Shown: positions 1-8,850, numbered from the stretch's first letter. The stretch: 64,000 nt of DNA from Delftia acidovorans (GCA_031286585.1 JAITUC010000018.1:1-64000); one strand, 5' to 3'. Translations and numbers: made by a program. The notes: generated by a model not told the origin, from the letters alone.

Positions 1-1
1 C

Positions 2-292
2 GACGGCTTCTCCATCGGCTCCAACGACCTGACCCAGCTGACCCTGGGCCTGGACCGCGACTCCGGCCTGGAGCTGCTGGCCGCCGACTTTGACGAGCGC
101 GATCCCGCCGTCAAGAAGATGCTGGAGCGTGCCATCGGCGCCTGCCTGGCGCAGAACAAGTATGTGGGTATCTGCGGCCAAGGCCCTTCGGACCACCCCG
201 ACTTTGCACAGTGGCTGTCCGACCAGGGCATTGCCTCCATCTCGCTGAACCCCGACAGCGTGGTTGCCACCTGGCAACGCCTGGCAGGTTGA
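2..292 (+). CDS. ppsA: Phosphoenolpyruvate synthase, C-terminal end (partial)
   Basis: This is the last 96 codons of a PEP synthase (pyruvate, water dikinase), which makes PEP from pyruvate and ATP in gluconeogenesis. The reading frame is open from base 2 to TGA at 290-292. The fragment covers the end of the PEP-utilising TIM-barrel domain. It carries the family's [15 protein letters not shown] stretch and the [10 protein letters not shown] segment with the catalytic cysteine of this enzyme class. The rest of the gene lies to the left of the window. A separate 5' ppsA fragment on the same strand closes the window at 62798-64000, so either two copies exist or the ends are related by duplication or wrapping. 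Family assignment is firm; whether this is the same locus as the other fragment cannot be told from here. Confidence 0.95.
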   Translation, partial: DGFSIGSNDLTQLTLGLDRDSGLELLAADFDERDPAVKKMLERAIGACLAQNKYVGICGQGPSDHPDFAQWLSDQGIASISLNPDSVVATWQRLAG

Positions 293-310
293 TGCACCAA
301 CCGGCGCAGC

Positions 311-640
311 ATGCAGCAAGAACCATATTCTTCGCATGAGGCGCCCGTGGCGGAGGGGGGAGTCTTTCCCCCCGATCTGCACGACACCCACCACCTCTGG
401 CTGAAAGCAGTGCTGCTGACAGTCTGGGTGGTGGTGTCATTTGGGGCCTGCTTTTTTGCGCGCGATCTGCAGGCCTGGGGGCAAGGCTGGCCCCTGGCTT
501 ACTGGATGGCCGCCCAAGGGGCAGTCCTGATGTTCATGCTGCTGGTTGTCATTTACTGTGTCGCCATGGATCAGTTTGAACGCAATGACAGTGCGCGCTG
601 CCGCAATGTCCAGGCTGGGCAGCATGGCCGGCCCGAGTAA
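311..640 (+). CDS. DUF4212 small subunit of sodium/solute symporter
   Basis: A 109-aa protein with an acidic, His-containing N-terminus and two predicted membrane segments (about residues 31-52 and 64-86). The motifs VSFGACFFARDL and YWMAAQGA are typical of DUF4212 proteins, the small partner of VC_2705-type sodium:solute symporters. The gene begins 18 bp after the ppsA stop. Its 3' end overlaps the 5' end of the large symporter gene in another frame, as expected for a translationally coupled pair. It probably helps assemble the large subunit in the inner membrane; the substrate (perhaps acetate or another short organic acid) is not shown by the sequence. The last 20 or so residues are more polar than usual and result from the overlap. 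Confidence 0.85.
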   Translation: MQQEPYSSHEAPVAEGGVFPPDLHDTHHLWLKAVLLTVWVVVSFGACFFARDLQAWGQGWPLAYWMAAQGAVLMFMLLVVIYCVAMDQFERNDSARCRNVQAGQHGRPE

Positions 641-2714
641 CTCCCCCAGCAGCAGCGCCCTCTCTCCCACCTCACCACGCTACCTCTGGCGTCTGCACCG
701 CATGCTGGCCCTGTATGTGCTGGGCGTGCTGGCGTTTTTGGCCATCATGGTCTGGGCCGAGCAGCAAGGCCTGTCGCGCCACTGGATTGGCCCCATCTTC
801 CTGTTTTTGACGGTGATGATGTATGCGGCCATAGGCGTGTACGCACGCACCAGCAACCCCGAGGACTATTACGTGGCAGGGCGGCGCATTCCGCCCATGT
901 ACAACGGCATGGCGGCCGCGGCAGACTGGATGAGTGCGGCTTCCTTCATCAGCCTGTCCGGTGCGCTGTATCTGCAGGGCTTTGGCGGCTCGCCCGGTCA
1001 GCCCGGGGGGCTGGCCTATCTGCTGGGCTGGACCGGTGGGTTCTGCCTGGTGGCCATGCTGATTGCGCCCTATCTGCGCGCCATGAAGCTCTACACCGTG
1101 CCGGACTTTTTCCAGGTGCGTTTTGGCGGGCGCTGGCCCCGCATCATTGCCGCGCTGGCCACGGTGATCTGCTCCTTCACCTATGTGGTGGCACAGATCT
1201 ACGGAGTGGGGCTGATTGCCTCGCGCCTCACGGGCGTGCAGTTCGAGATCGGTGTCATGCTGGGCCTGGGCGGCGTGCTGGTGTGCTCGTTTCTGGGCGG
1301 CATGCGGGCCATCACCTGGACGCAGGTGGCGCAGTATGTGCTGATCCTGCTGGCCTTTTTGATCCCAGTGTCCTGGCTGGCCTACAAGCAGCTGGGCAAT
1401 CCCGTGGCAGCCATGGCCTATGGTGGGCAGCTGAGCAAGATCGCCAGTCTGGAAGAGGGCTTGCTGGACTCTGTGGCCGAGCGCGAGGTGCGCGATGCCT
1501 ACCGCCTGCGGGCCGAGCGCATACAGCAAAAGCTCGATACCTTGCCCCAGTCTCTGGAGCTGGAGCGCATGGCCCTGGCCGAGCGCATACGTAGCCTGCG
1601 CGCCGAAGGCGGGGACGTGGGCCTGCTGGTGGCGGCCAGCCGGGAATATGCCGATCTGCCGCGTGATGCCGATGCGGCCCGGCTGCGCTGGAAGCAGGAG
1701 ATGGCCGAGAGCCTGGAGCGCGCCAAGCCCCTGGGCGGGCTGCCGCGCCACAGCCAGCCTTTTGCGGGCGACCCGAATGGCACGCCGGCCCAGCAGGCCG
1801 AATACCAGGATGCGCGCCTGAACTTTCTGGCGCTGATGTTCTGCCTGATGGTGGGCACGGCCGGGCTGCCGCATTTGCTCACACGCTACTACACCGCGCC
1901 CTCGGTTTCGGGGGCGCGCACCTCGGTGGCCTGGACGCTGTTTTTCATCGGCCTGCTGTACCTGACGGCGCCGGCGCTGGCGGCCCTGGTCAAGTACGAG
2001 GTGCTGAACAATCTGGTAGGCGTGCGCTTTGACGAGTTGCCCAACTGGATGGGGCAGTGGGCCAGGGTGGACCCCGCGCTGCTGTCGGTGGAGGACATGA
2101 ATGGCGACGGCAGGCTGCAGTTTGGCGAGATCCGCCTGGGGGCCGATTTGATTGTGCTGGCCATGCCCGAGATTGCCGGTCTGCCCTTTGTGGTCTCCGG
2201 CCTGGTGGCTGCCGGTGGCCTTGCTGCCGCGCTGTCCACGGCCGATGGATTGCTGCTGGCCATCAGCAACGCCTTGGTGCGGGATATGTATTTCCACGCC
2301 CGGCCCGGCAAAGTCACGCCGGAGCAGCGCGTGATTCTGTCCAAGTTCGCGCTGCTGGCCGTGGCGCTGGCGGCCGCCTTTGTGGCTGGCCGGCGCTCTT
2401 CGGACATTCTGCCCATGGTCACGGCCTCGTTCTCGCTGGCAGCCTCAGGCTTTGTGCCGGTGATGGTGCTGGGTATTTTCTGGCGCGGCATCAGCCGTCA
2501 GGGGGCATTGGCCGGCATGCTGGGCGGGCTGGCGGTGACGCTGTACTACATGCTCTCGCATGCCAGCCTGGTCAAGGTCTGGTTGCCACCTGTGCTGCTG
2601 GCCGATGGGCTGTGGTTTGGCATTCAGCCGGTGTCGGCGGCGGTGTTTGGGGTGCCGGCCGGCCTGTTACTGGCCTGGAGCGTCAGCCTCTTCACCCGTC
2701 CGCGTGGCGCTTAG
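585..2714 (+). CDS. VC_2705-type sodium:solute symporter, large subunit
   Basis: A polytopic SSS-family transporter. The first helix starts at about LYVLGVLAFLAIMVW, followed by ARTSNPEDYYVAGRRIPP and the SSS signature near MAAAADWMSAASFIS. Compared with plain SSS proteins it has a long soluble, helical, charged insertion (roughly bases 1430-1800). It also has a second extramembrane segment with an EF-hand-like loop, DMNGDGRLQFGE, at about 2094-2132. Both are, as far as I recall, features of the VC_2705/DhlC subfamily that pairs with DUF4212 proteins. The start is uncertain: in-frame ATGs at 585, 606 and 624 and a TTG at 546 all lie inside the upstream gene, and none has a strong ribosome site. 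I chose 585. Predicted inner-membrane sodium-coupled importer of a small organic acid. Confidence 0.85.
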   Translation: MTVRAAAMSRLGSMAGPSNSPSSSALSPTSPRYLWRLHRMLALYVLGVLAFLAIMVWAEQQGLSRHWIGPIFLFLTVMMYAAIGVYARTSNPEDYYVAGRRIPPMYNGMAAAADWMSAASFISLSGALYLQGFGGSPGQPGGLAYLLGWTGGFCLVAMLIAPYLRAMKLYTVPDFFQVRFGGRWPRIIAALATVICSFTYVVAQIYGVGLIASRLTGVQFEIGVMLGLGGVLVCSFLGGMRAITWTQVAQYVLILLAFLIPVSWLAYKQLGNPVAAMAYGGQLSKIASLEEGLLDSVAEREVRDAYRLRAERIQQKLDTLPQSLELERMALAERIRSLRAEGGDVGLLVAASREYADLPRDADAARLRWKQEMAESLERAKPLGGLPRHSQPFAGDPNGTPAQQAEYQDARLNFLALMFCLMVGTAGLPHLLTRYYTAPSVSGARTSVAWTLFFIGLLYLTAPALAALVKYEVLNNLVGVRFDELPNWMGQWARVDPALLSVEDMNGDGRLQFGEIRLGADLIVLAMPEIAGLPFVVSGLVAAGGLAAALSTADGLLLAISNALVRDMYFHARPGKVTPEQRVILSKFALLAVALAAAFVAGRRSSDILPMVTASFSLAASGFVPVMVLGIFWRGISRQGALAGMLGGLAVTLYYMLSHASLVKVWLPPVLLADGLWFGIQPVSAAVFGVPAGLLLAWSVSLFTRPRGA

Positions 2715-2910
2715 TCTTGGGGTGGGCGTCTTGTTTTGAGGCGCCCATACAGCGCTTCATGCTTTGTTGCTGGCCCTTGCCGTATCTCGATACTGTCTGC
2801 GGGCCAGCGTCGCGCCTGAAGCGCTGTCTGGGCGTTGTGGGGGAAGCTTTAACGCCTGAGGTGCTGCCCTGGCCCGCTCCGGCAGACCTCGGGGTCATTG
2901 TGCAGAAATG

Positions 2911-2934
2911 AAAAAAGGCGCCCTGGGGCGCCTT
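2911..2934 (-). terminator. Rho-independent terminator of the FKBP gene
   Basis: The 8-bp stem AAGGCGCC / GGCGCCTT (2915-2922 and 2927-2934) encloses a 4-base loop. On the minus strand it is followed by a run of Ts (2911-2916). It lies 18 bp past the stop of the minus-strand FKBP gene. The 237-bp gap between the symporter and FKBP genes (2715-2951) shows nothing else clear. Confidence 0.85.
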
Positions 2935-2951
2935 GATTCGGGGGCTGGAGC

Positions 2952-3305
2952 TTAAACGGCCAGCAGTTCCACGTCGAACTTCAGCGTGGCGTTGGGGGGG
3001 ATCACGCCGCCGGCGCCGCGGGCGCCATAGCCCAGTTCGGCGGGGATGATCAGGGTGCGCTGGCCGCCCACCTTCATGCCTTGCACGCCTTCGTCCCAGC
3101 CACGGATCACCATGCCGGCGCCCAGGGGGAAGACGAAGGGGTCGTTGCGGTCCTTGCTGGAGTCGAACTTGGCGCCTTGCACGCCGTCCTGGTAGAGCCA
3201 GCCGGTGTAGTGCACGGTCACGTTCTTGCCGCGGGCGGCTTCGGTGCCTTCACCCACAACGGTGTCTTCATATTGCAGGCCGGAGGCGGTGGTGGTCAGG
3301 GCCAT
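2952..3305 (-). CDS. FKBP-type peptidyl-prolyl cis-trans isomerase
   Basis: A 117-aa single-domain FKBP12-like protein with no signal peptide, so probably cytoplasmic. It spans the whole fold: SGLQYEDTVVGEG at the start, VHYTGWLYQDG, GAKFDSS, the IRGWDEGVQGMKVGGQR active-site strand/helix, IPAELGYGARGAGGVIPPNA and FDVELL at the end. Its length matches the short FKBPs common in Burkholderiales. It catalyses proline isomerisation during folding. The gene is monocistronic, with a clear terminator downstream and the HxlR-like gene 113 bp upstream on the same strand. Confidence 0.93.
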   Translation of the reverse strand: MALTTTASGLQYEDTVVGEGTEAARGKNVTVHYTGWLYQDGVQGAKFDSSKDRNDPFVFPLGAGMVIRGWDEGVQGMKVGGQRTLIIPAELGYGARGAGGVIPPNATLKFDVELLAV

Positions 3306-3418
3306 GGATAGTCCTCAAAGTCATCAACAAAACAATCAGGCCTGCGGGCATGCCCGGGGCCTGACGGTGAATCGGTCCGCACCAGAAGCGGGCGGCCGAT
3401 GGGAAAGCGGGCTGAAGC

Positions 3419-3724
3419 TTACTTCTTGGCGCGTGCGGCCGCCCAGCGGGTGGCAAAAGCCTGTACGTCGCTGAGGCGTTTGAGCAGGTCGTGGCCCTGA
3501 GCGGTGACGGTATAGCCGTCGCTGCCATGTTCCAGCAGGCCGCACTCGCGCAGCTCCTTGATGCGGGTGTTCAGCGTGTTGGGGGTGATGCCGCCCACGC
3601 TGTCCTGCAGCAATCGGAAAGTCTGGGGGTGCCCGTCGCGCAGCGCCCACAGCACACGCAGTGCGTAGCGGCACTCCAGCTTTTCAAAAAGCTGGTTGAT
3701 GGCGGCGTTTTCCTTGGAGCTCAT
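3419..3724 (-). CDS. HxlR-like winged-helix transcriptional regulator
   Basis: A 101-aa winged-helix DNA-binding protein. LECRYALRVLWALRDG, then FRLLQDSVGGITPNTLNTR (recognition helix region) and IKELRECGLLEHGSDGYTVT (wing) follow the HxlR family pattern. The usual N-terminal CPV cysteine motif is absent; a Cys sits at about residue 18 instead. The target is unknown. The adjacent FKBP gene lies on the same strand and the CoA-transferase gene is divergent across a 399-bp gap, so autoregulation or control of the CoA-transferase is possible. A good sigma70-type promoter lies upstream (3795-3823). The family call is confident; the role is inference. Confidence 0.82.
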   Translation of the reverse strand: MSSKENAAINQLFEKLECRYALRVLWALRDGHPQTFRLLQDSVGGITPNTLNTRIKELRECGLLEHGSDGYTVTAQGHDLLKRLSDVQAFATRWAAARAKK

Positions 3725-4123
3725 GGACGCTTCTCCTTGCGCATGTTGTTGATGAGTGAAAGCACCCAGCAGGGCACTCTGTCAGGTCGAGACCAATATA
3801 GCGTGGATCGCATTCTGCTACAAGTTTGGTAGCTCGAGAGGTAGAGCATTCATGCAAACACTTCATAAAACAGGTAAACAAGCTGCAAGTGTTGCGGGTG
3901 GGCCACGCTGCACAAGGCATTGCCTGGGGCGCTTTGCGCACAGGGGCGCGCTTTTGGGGATGCGGCGGCTTCCTAAAAGCTGGGGCCAGGCCGCTGGGCG
4001 CGATGTGGGCACTTTCTACAATTGACGCAAAGCGCCAGGTGCGTAACCCATACGCGCTGCGGCTTCCGGTGTGGCGTGGCGAATGCCGGGCCTGGCGTGC
4101 TTGTGTATTGACTGCCTTTGCCC
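3725..4123. other. Intergenic region, HxlR-like gene to CoA-transferase
   Basis: A 399-bp gap between divergent genes. The half next to the regulator (3725-3870) is less G+C-rich than the surroundings and carries the minus-strand promoter listed separately. A TACAAT hexamer at 4017-4022 could be the -10 of the CoA-transferase gene, but I find no matching -35. I see no convincing small gene, RNA gene or terminator here. Confidence 0.5.
3795..3823 (-). promoter_or_regulatory. Sigma70-type promoter of the HxlR-like gene
   Basis: Reading the minus strand, TTGTAG (3823-3818) is followed after exactly 17 bp by TATATT (3800-3795). This places transcription start about 60 bp before the ATG of the HxlR-like gene. 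Four of six bases match the -35 consensus and five of six the -10. Short ACCAA/TTGGT arms flank the element and might be an operator, but they are too short to insist on. Confidence 0.6.
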
Positions 4124-5347
4124 ATGACTGCTGCCCCAACCCCATCTTCTTCGCCCACCGTTCCCTCCCTGCCCTTGCAAGGCATTCGTGTGGTGGAGTT
4201 CTCCCATATGGTGATGGGGCCATCCTGCGGCATGGTGCTGGCAGATCTGGGGGCCGAGGTCATCAAGGTGGAGCCGGTGGAGGGCGACCGCACACGCCAT
4301 CTGCTGGGGGCCGGGGCGGGCTTTTTCCCCATGTTCAACCGCAACAAGAAAAGCATCGCCATTGACCTGCGCAGCGGTCAGGGCCTGCAGGCAGCGATTC
4401 GCCTGGCGGCCTCGGCCGATGTGGTGCTGCAGAACTTCAAGCCCGGTGTGATGCAGAAATACGGGCTGGATTACGCCACATTGCAGCAGCTGAACCCGGG
4501 CCTGGTGTATGTGAACCACACCGGTTTTCTGCCCGGCCCCTACGAGCGCCGCACCGCCCTGGACGAGGTGGTGCAGATGATGGGTGGCCGGGCCTATATG
4601 ACGGGCCGCCCGGGTGACCCCCTGCGTGCCGGCACCAGCGTGAACGACATCATGGGCGGCATGTTTGGCGCCATCGGTGCCATGGCGGCATTGATGCAGC
4701 GCGCCCAGACCGGCAAGGGCCAGGAGATTGATGCGGCCCTGTTCGAGAACAATGTGTTCCTGGTGGGCCAGCACATGATGCAGTACGCCGTCACCGGCCA
4801 GGCGGCAGCACCGATGCCGGAGCGCATCTCGTCCTGGGCCATGTATGACGTGTTCACGGCCCGCGATGGAGAGCAGATTTTTCTGGCCGCCGTCAGCGAC
4901 GCGCAATGGCGCACTTTTTGCGACGCCATGGGCTATGACGATTTGAAGCACGACCCCCAGCTGCAAACCAATAACGACCGCGTGCGCGCCCGCGCCACCA
5001 TGATACCGCTGCTGCGCCAGCGCCTGGCCCAGCACAAGGCGGCCGAGCTGGCGGCGATTTTTGAGCAGCACCAGTTGCCGTTTGCCCCCATCTCCCGGCC
5101 GGAGCAGCTGTTTGACGATCCGCACCTGAATGCCACCGGCGGCTTGGCCGAGGTGGTGCTGCCCGATGGCGAGCGCGCCGGCCAGACCGCACGCACCGCG
5201 CTGCTGCCGCTGCGCATGGATGGCCAGCGCCTGACCGTGCGCCACAACCCGCCCACGGTGGGCCAGCACACGGCCGAGCTGCTGCAGGGCCTGGGCTATG
5301 CAGAGACCGAGATTGCAGGGCTGATCGCTGACGGCGCCATTGCCTGA
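4124..5347 (+). CDS. CaiB/BaiF-family (class III) CoA-transferase
   Basis: A 407-aa family III CoA-transferase. The N-terminal GIRVVEFSHMVMGPSCGMVLADLGAEVIKVE region and FNRNKKSIAIDL are diagnostic. The catalytic aspartate is expected at Asp175 in GTSVNDIMGG, which aligns with the family's G-x4-D-x3-G pattern. These enzymes move CoA between a carboxylic acid and an acyl-CoA; the substrate cannot be read from the sequence. I start at ATG 4124; a TTG two codons upstream (4118) is in frame and less likely. The gene stands alone, with no acyl-CoA dehydrogenase or hydratase next to it, and is followed 57 bp later by xerD. Confidence 0.9.
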   Translation: MTAAPTPSSSPTVPSLPLQGIRVVEFSHMVMGPSCGMVLADLGAEVIKVEPVEGDRTRHLLGAGAGFFPMFNRNKKSIAIDLRSGQGLQAAIRLAASADVVLQNFKPGVMQKYGLDYATLQQLNPGLVYVNHTGFLPGPYERRTALDEVVQMMGGRAYMTGRPGDPLRAGTSVNDIMGGMFGAIGAMAALMQRAQTGKGQEIDAALFENNVFLVGQHMMQYAVTGQAAAPMPERISSWAMYDVFTARDGEQIFLAAVSDAQWRTFCDAMGYDDLKHDPQLQTNNDRVRARATMIPLLRQRLAQHKAAELAAIFEQHQLPFAPISRPEQLFDDPHLNATGGLAEVVLPDGERAGQTARTALLPLRMDGQRLTVRHNPPTVGQHTAELLQGLGYAETEIAGLIADGAIA

Positions 5348-5404
5348 GATCGTGAACACGCTCTAAAGCGTGGGGCAACGGCTTGCCCGCGCGACAATCG
5401 CACC

Positions 5405-6331
5405 ATGCAAGCAACACCCCATCCGGAGCTGAGTGAGACCAGCCAGGCTGCGATCGACGCCTTTATCGAGGCCTTGTGGCTGGAAGATGGTCTGGCCGAC
5501 AACAGCCTGCAGGCCTATCGGCGCGATCTGACGCAGTACCTGCGCTGGCTGCAGCAGGCGCATGCCGGCGTGGAACTGGACGCCACACAGGAGCCGCATC
5601 TGCAGGGCTATCTGGCCCACCGCATGGAGCAGCGCAGCAAGGCCACCTCGGCCAACCGCAGCCTGAGCGTGCTGCGCCGTTATTTCCAGTGGGCGCTGCG
5701 CGAGGGCCGCATCCACCAGGACCCCGTGGTACGCCTGCAGCCGGCCAAAAAGCCGCCGCGCGTGCCGCACACGCTGACGGCCGAGCAGGTGGTGCGCCTG
5801 TTGCAAGCCCCCGACTTGGGCAACCCCCTGGGCCTGCGCGACCGCGCCATGCTGGAGCTGATGTATGCCAGCGGCCTGCGTGTGAGCGAGCTGGTGGAGC
5901 TGCCGCTGTTCCAGATCGATTTGCGTGCCGGCGTGCTGCGGGTCATGGGCAAGGGCAGCAAGGAGCGGCTGGTGCCTTTTGGCCAGGAGGCCCAGCACTG
6001 GCTGGAGCAGTATCTGCAACAGGCGCGCGCCGAGCTGCTGGCCGGCCAGCACAGCGATGCGCTGTTTGTCACCCGGCGCGGCAGCGGCATGACGCGGGTG
6101 ATGTTCTGGACCCTGGTGAAAAAATACGCCGCCATTGCCGGCATCACGGCGCCGCTGTCGCCACACACGCTGCGCCATGCCTTTGCCACGCACTTGCTCA
6201 ATCACGGCGCCGATTTGCGCGTGGTGCAGATGCTGCTGGGCCATGCCGACATCTCCACCACCACCATCTACACCCATGTGGCGCGCGAGCGGCTCAAGGC
6301 GTTGCACGCTTTGCACCATCCGCGTGGTTGA
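5405..6331 (+). CDS. xerD: Site-specific tyrosine recombinase XerD
   Basis: A 308-aa tyrosine recombinase that resolves chromosome dimers at dif with XerC. All catalytic residues are visible: Arg159 (ASGLRVSEL), Lys183 (GKGSKERLVP), His254 and Arg257 (SPHTLRHAFATHLL), His280 (LLGHADIS) and nucleophile Tyr289 (TTIYTHV). The N-terminal SAM-like core-binding domain (IDAFIEALWLEDGLADNSL) and the length fit XerD better than XerC or phage integrases. There is no attachment-site-like repeat, tRNA gene or excisionase beside it, which also argues for the housekeeping enzyme. Confidence 0.93.
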   Translation: MQATPHPELSETSQAAIDAFIEALWLEDGLADNSLQAYRRDLTQYLRWLQQAHAGVELDATQEPHLQGYLAHRMEQRSKATSANRSLSVLRRYFQWALREGRIHQDPVVRLQPAKKPPRVPHTLTAEQVVRLLQAPDLGNPLGLRDRAMLELMYASGLRVSELVELPLFQIDLRAGVLRVMGKGSKERLVPFGQEAQHWLEQYLQQARAELLAGQHSDALFVTRRGSGMTRVMFWTLVKKYAAIAGITAPLSPHTLRHAFATHLLNHGADLRVVQMLLGHADISTTTIYTHVARERLKALHALHHPRG

Positions 6332-6462
6332 TTGTGCGTGGATGGTTCGCCGGTCTGGGTGGTTCTGCCGTTGAAATCGTCGAAGTGGCAAAGCCTGTCC
6401 CGGGGATATGTGCTTTGCAGAACAATCACCGCCGTGTTCGATGTGTTTCTGCGGAGTTTTCG

Positions 6463-7461
6463 ATGACTGATTTCCTGCGCCGGCATGTGCTGGTGACTTC
6501 CATGCTGGCGGCGGCGGTCGCTGCTGCGGCCTTGCCGATGTCCGCATCGGCCGCCGATGCCGCCTGGCCCAGCCGGCCCATCCGCGTGGTGGTTTCCTAT
6601 CCGGCCGGTGGCGTCAGCGACGTGGTGGCGCGCGCCCTGGGCGAGAAGCTGGCCGCCCGCCTGGGCCAGCCCGTGGTGGTGGACAACAAGGCCGGCGCGG
6701 GTGGCGCCATCGGCCTGGACCTGGTGGCCAAAGCGGCACCTGATGGCTATACGCTGGGCTTTTCCTCCATCAGCCCGCTGACGCTGAGCCCGCACCTGGG
6801 CAAGCCGCTGTTCGATCCGCAGCGCGATCTCGTGCCCGTGTCCAGCGTGATGTATTCGCCCGTGCTGCTGCTGGGCACGGCCCGCTCCACGGCGACCGAT
6901 TTCAAGGCACTGATGGCGCAGGCCAAGGCCCAGCCCGGCGAAGTCCGCTGGGCCACGGCCGGCCTGGCTTCGCTGGGCCACATCATGCTCGAGCAGATCA
7001 TGTATGCCTCGCAGGCCAGGATCACGCACATTCCCTACAAGGGCGGCGGCCAGCAGCTCAATGACGGCCTGAGCGCCCAGTTCGAGGTGCTCTCCACCAA
7101 CGCCGGGCCGGCCGTGCTGCAGCATATCAAGGCGGGCAAGTTCAAGGCCCTGGCCGTGGGCGCGCCCCAGCGCCTGGAATCGCTGCCCGGCGTGCCCACG
7201 CTGGCCGAGCTGGGCTACAAGAGCGCCAACATGACCTCGGTGTTCGGCATCTTCGCACCCGCAGGCACGCCCGCGCCCGTGCTGCAAAGGCTCAATGCCG
7301 AGATCAACCAGGTGCTGACCCAGCCCGACATGCGCGCCAAGCTGGAGGCCACCGACAACGTGGCCACGGGCGGCAAGGCCGAGGATTTCGCGCGCCAGAT
7401 CGAGGCCGAGTCCCAGTCCAACGCGCGCATCATCCGCGCCGCAGGCATCCAGCTGAACTGA
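6463..7461 (+). CDS. Bug/TctC-family periplasmic solute-binding protein
   Basis: A 332-aa tripartite tricarboxylate transporter receptor. A Sec signal peptide (charged MTDFLRRH, a hydrophobic stretch, and a likely cleavage near SASAADA) precedes the mature start WPSRPIRVVVSYPAGGVSD. Other family motifs are VVVDNKAGAGGAIG, AAPDGYTLG, HIPYKGGGQQLNDG and FGIFAPAGTPAPV. The gene starts at ATG 6463. No tctA/tctB membrane genes are nearby, which is usual for the many orphan Bug genes of Comamonadaceae. The ligand is probably a carboxylate, but the sequence does not show which one. Confidence 0.9.
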   Translation: MTDFLRRHVLVTSMLAAAVAAAALPMSASAADAAWPSRPIRVVVSYPAGGVSDVVARALGEKLAARLGQPVVVDNKAGAGGAIGLDLVAKAAPDGYTLGFSSISPLTLSPHLGKPLFDPQRDLVPVSSVMYSPVLLLGTARSTATDFKALMAQAKAQPGEVRWATAGLASLGHIMLEQIMYASQARITHIPYKGGGQQLNDGLSAQFEVLSTNAGPAVLQHIKAGKFKALAVGAPQRLESLPGVPTLAELGYKSANMTSVFGIFAPAGTPAPVLQRLNAEINQVLTQPDMRAKLEATDNVATGGKAEDFARQIEAESQSNARIIRAAGIQLN

Positions 7462-7560
7462 CCGCCGTAGCGCCGGGCGCTCATGCGAAAAGGGCTTGCA
7501 GCCGTGATGGCTGCGAGCCCTTTGTTCTGGCGCCTTGCGTGCGCTGCGCGCCCAGGCAGT

Positions 7561-8850
7561 TCAGACCGTGGGGTCGTCCGCCGTGAGGTTGTCGGCCCAG
7601 GCCAGGGCCTGCAGATGCGCCCAGTTGACCTGGTGGTTGGACAGCTGCAAGGCGTTGGCGGCGCGCGCAAAGCCTTCGTCGTCGCCGCTTTCGCAGGCGC
7701 GCGTCAGCTCCAGGAAGGGCGCGAACACGCCTTTGTTGTGCACCAGCGCATCGATCACGGGCTGGGGCAGGGCGATGGATTCCAGCGCCTTCTCCATGGG
7801 CTGGCCCAGCATCACGTCCAGCAGCGAGAACACGCCCACCACGAAGGCGTTGTCGCATTCCTCGGGCGAGAGCAGCTCGGCCGTCAGCAGCTCCATCAGG
7901 CGCCCGCGCACCACGGCGGTCTGGCCCACGGCCGGCGGCGTGCCGCCTGCGCGCGAGGTGGTCAGCAGCAGCGCGGCCCAGCGGAACAGCTTCTTGAGGC
8001 CCAGGATCATCACCGCATGGCGGAACGAGGTGATCTCGCACGACAGGCCGAATCCCGAGGAGTTGATGAAGCGCAGCAGGTTGAAGGACAGCGTGGGGTC
8101 CTTCTTGAGCAGGGCTTCGATCTCGTCCGTGCTCGCCTGCTGGCGCACCAGGTTGATCAACTGGATGATGGTGGCCTGCGTGGGGCGGATGGTGCGCGCC
8201 TGCACCAGCTGGGGCTGGGCGAACCAGAAGCCCTGGAACAGCCGCACGCCCAGGTCGCGCATGCGTTCGAACTGCTCGGCCGTCTCCACCTTCTCGGCCA
8301 CGATCTGGGCGTTGGTATGGGCGCGAGCGAAGTTCACCAGGGTCTCGGCATCGGCCAGCGCAAAGGTCTGCATGTCCAGCTTGATGAATGCGGCCGCGGG
8401 CAGCCAGCTGGCATAGGCGCGGCGCAACAGGTGCTGGTTGAAGGCCAGGCGGAAACCGCGCTGGCGCAGCGCCTGGAAGGTGGGCAGGCGCTCTTCGATG
8501 TCGGCCGCCGTGGCGTTCTCGCCCAGCGTGGTCACTTCCAGCACCACCTTGTCGGGGTGGATCAGTTCCAGGTGGCCGCCGGCCAGGCTGTCATGCGTGC
8601 AGTTGATGAAGACCGTCTTCTTGCCCACCAGCGCCTCGGCGCCCGCATACGACAGCGCGTTGAACAGCAGGGCAGCATCGGAGGCCGCCGTGTGCGCATG
8701 CTGGGCTGTGGAACGGTCAAAGAGTTCATAGCCGAAGACATCGCGCGCCTCGTTGACGATGGCCTGGCGCGCAATGACGGCCACCTGCCCATCCTCCACC
8801 CCTGCTGGCAGGGGGGGCGGCGGAGCGGAGGAGTTGTCGTTGGTAGTCAT
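7561..8850 (-). CDS. EAL-HDOD protein with degenerate EAL domain (copy 1)
   Basis: A 429-aa two-domain signalling protein of the YuxH type. The N-terminal half is an EAL-like fold: RQAIVNEARDVFGYELFDRS replaces the ExLxR start (Leu to Phe), VFINCTH keeps the Asn, FIKLD and IVAEKVETAEQ are recognisable, and the LFQGFWFAQP end is present. The DDFG loop needed for metal binding has become FNQH, so c-di-GMP hydrolysis is unlikely. The C-terminal half is an HDOD domain (about residues 205-400; LINLVRQQASTDEIEALLKK, LLRFINSSGFG, FRHAVMILGLKKLFRW). The most likely role is protein-protein or c-di-GMP signalling scaffold. A close paralogue lies 58 bp upstream on the same strand, so the two are probably co-transcribed. 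Confidence 0.85.
   Translation of the reverse strand: MTTNDNSSAPPPPLPAGVEDGQVAVIARQAIVNEARDVFGYELFDRSTAQHAHTAASDAALLFNALSYAGAEALVGKKTVFINCTHDSLAGGHLELIHPDKVVLEVTTLGENATAADIEERLPTFQALRQRGFRLAFNQHLLRRAYASWLPAAAFIKLDMQTFALADAETLVNFARAHTNAQIVAEKVETAEQFERMRDLGVRLFQGFWFAQPQLVQARTIRPTQATIIQLINLVRQQASTDEIEALLKKDPTLSFNLLRFINSSGFGLSCEITSFRHAVMILGLKKLFRWAALLLTTSRAGGTPPAVGQTAVVRGRLMELLTAELLSPEECDNAFVVGVFSLLDVMLGQPMEKALESIALPQPVIDALVHNKGVFAPFLELTRACESGDDEGFARAANALQLSNHQVNWAHLQALAWADNLTADDPTV

Noticed and set aside
672..2297. A 541-codon minus-strand frame inside the symporter gene
   Set aside because: The plus-strand symporter has clear family motifs. The opposite frame is Gln/His-rich shadow coding.
3826..3866. 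tRNA-like string GGTAGCTCGAGAGGTAGAGC near the HxlR-like gene
   Set aside because: I could not fold a cloverleaf with acceptor and anticodon stems. The resemblance to T-arm or D-arm bases is not enough.
5405..6331. Tyrosine recombinase as an integrase of an integrative element
   Set aside because: Length, motifs and absence of att repeats, tRNA or phage genes fit housekeeping XerD.
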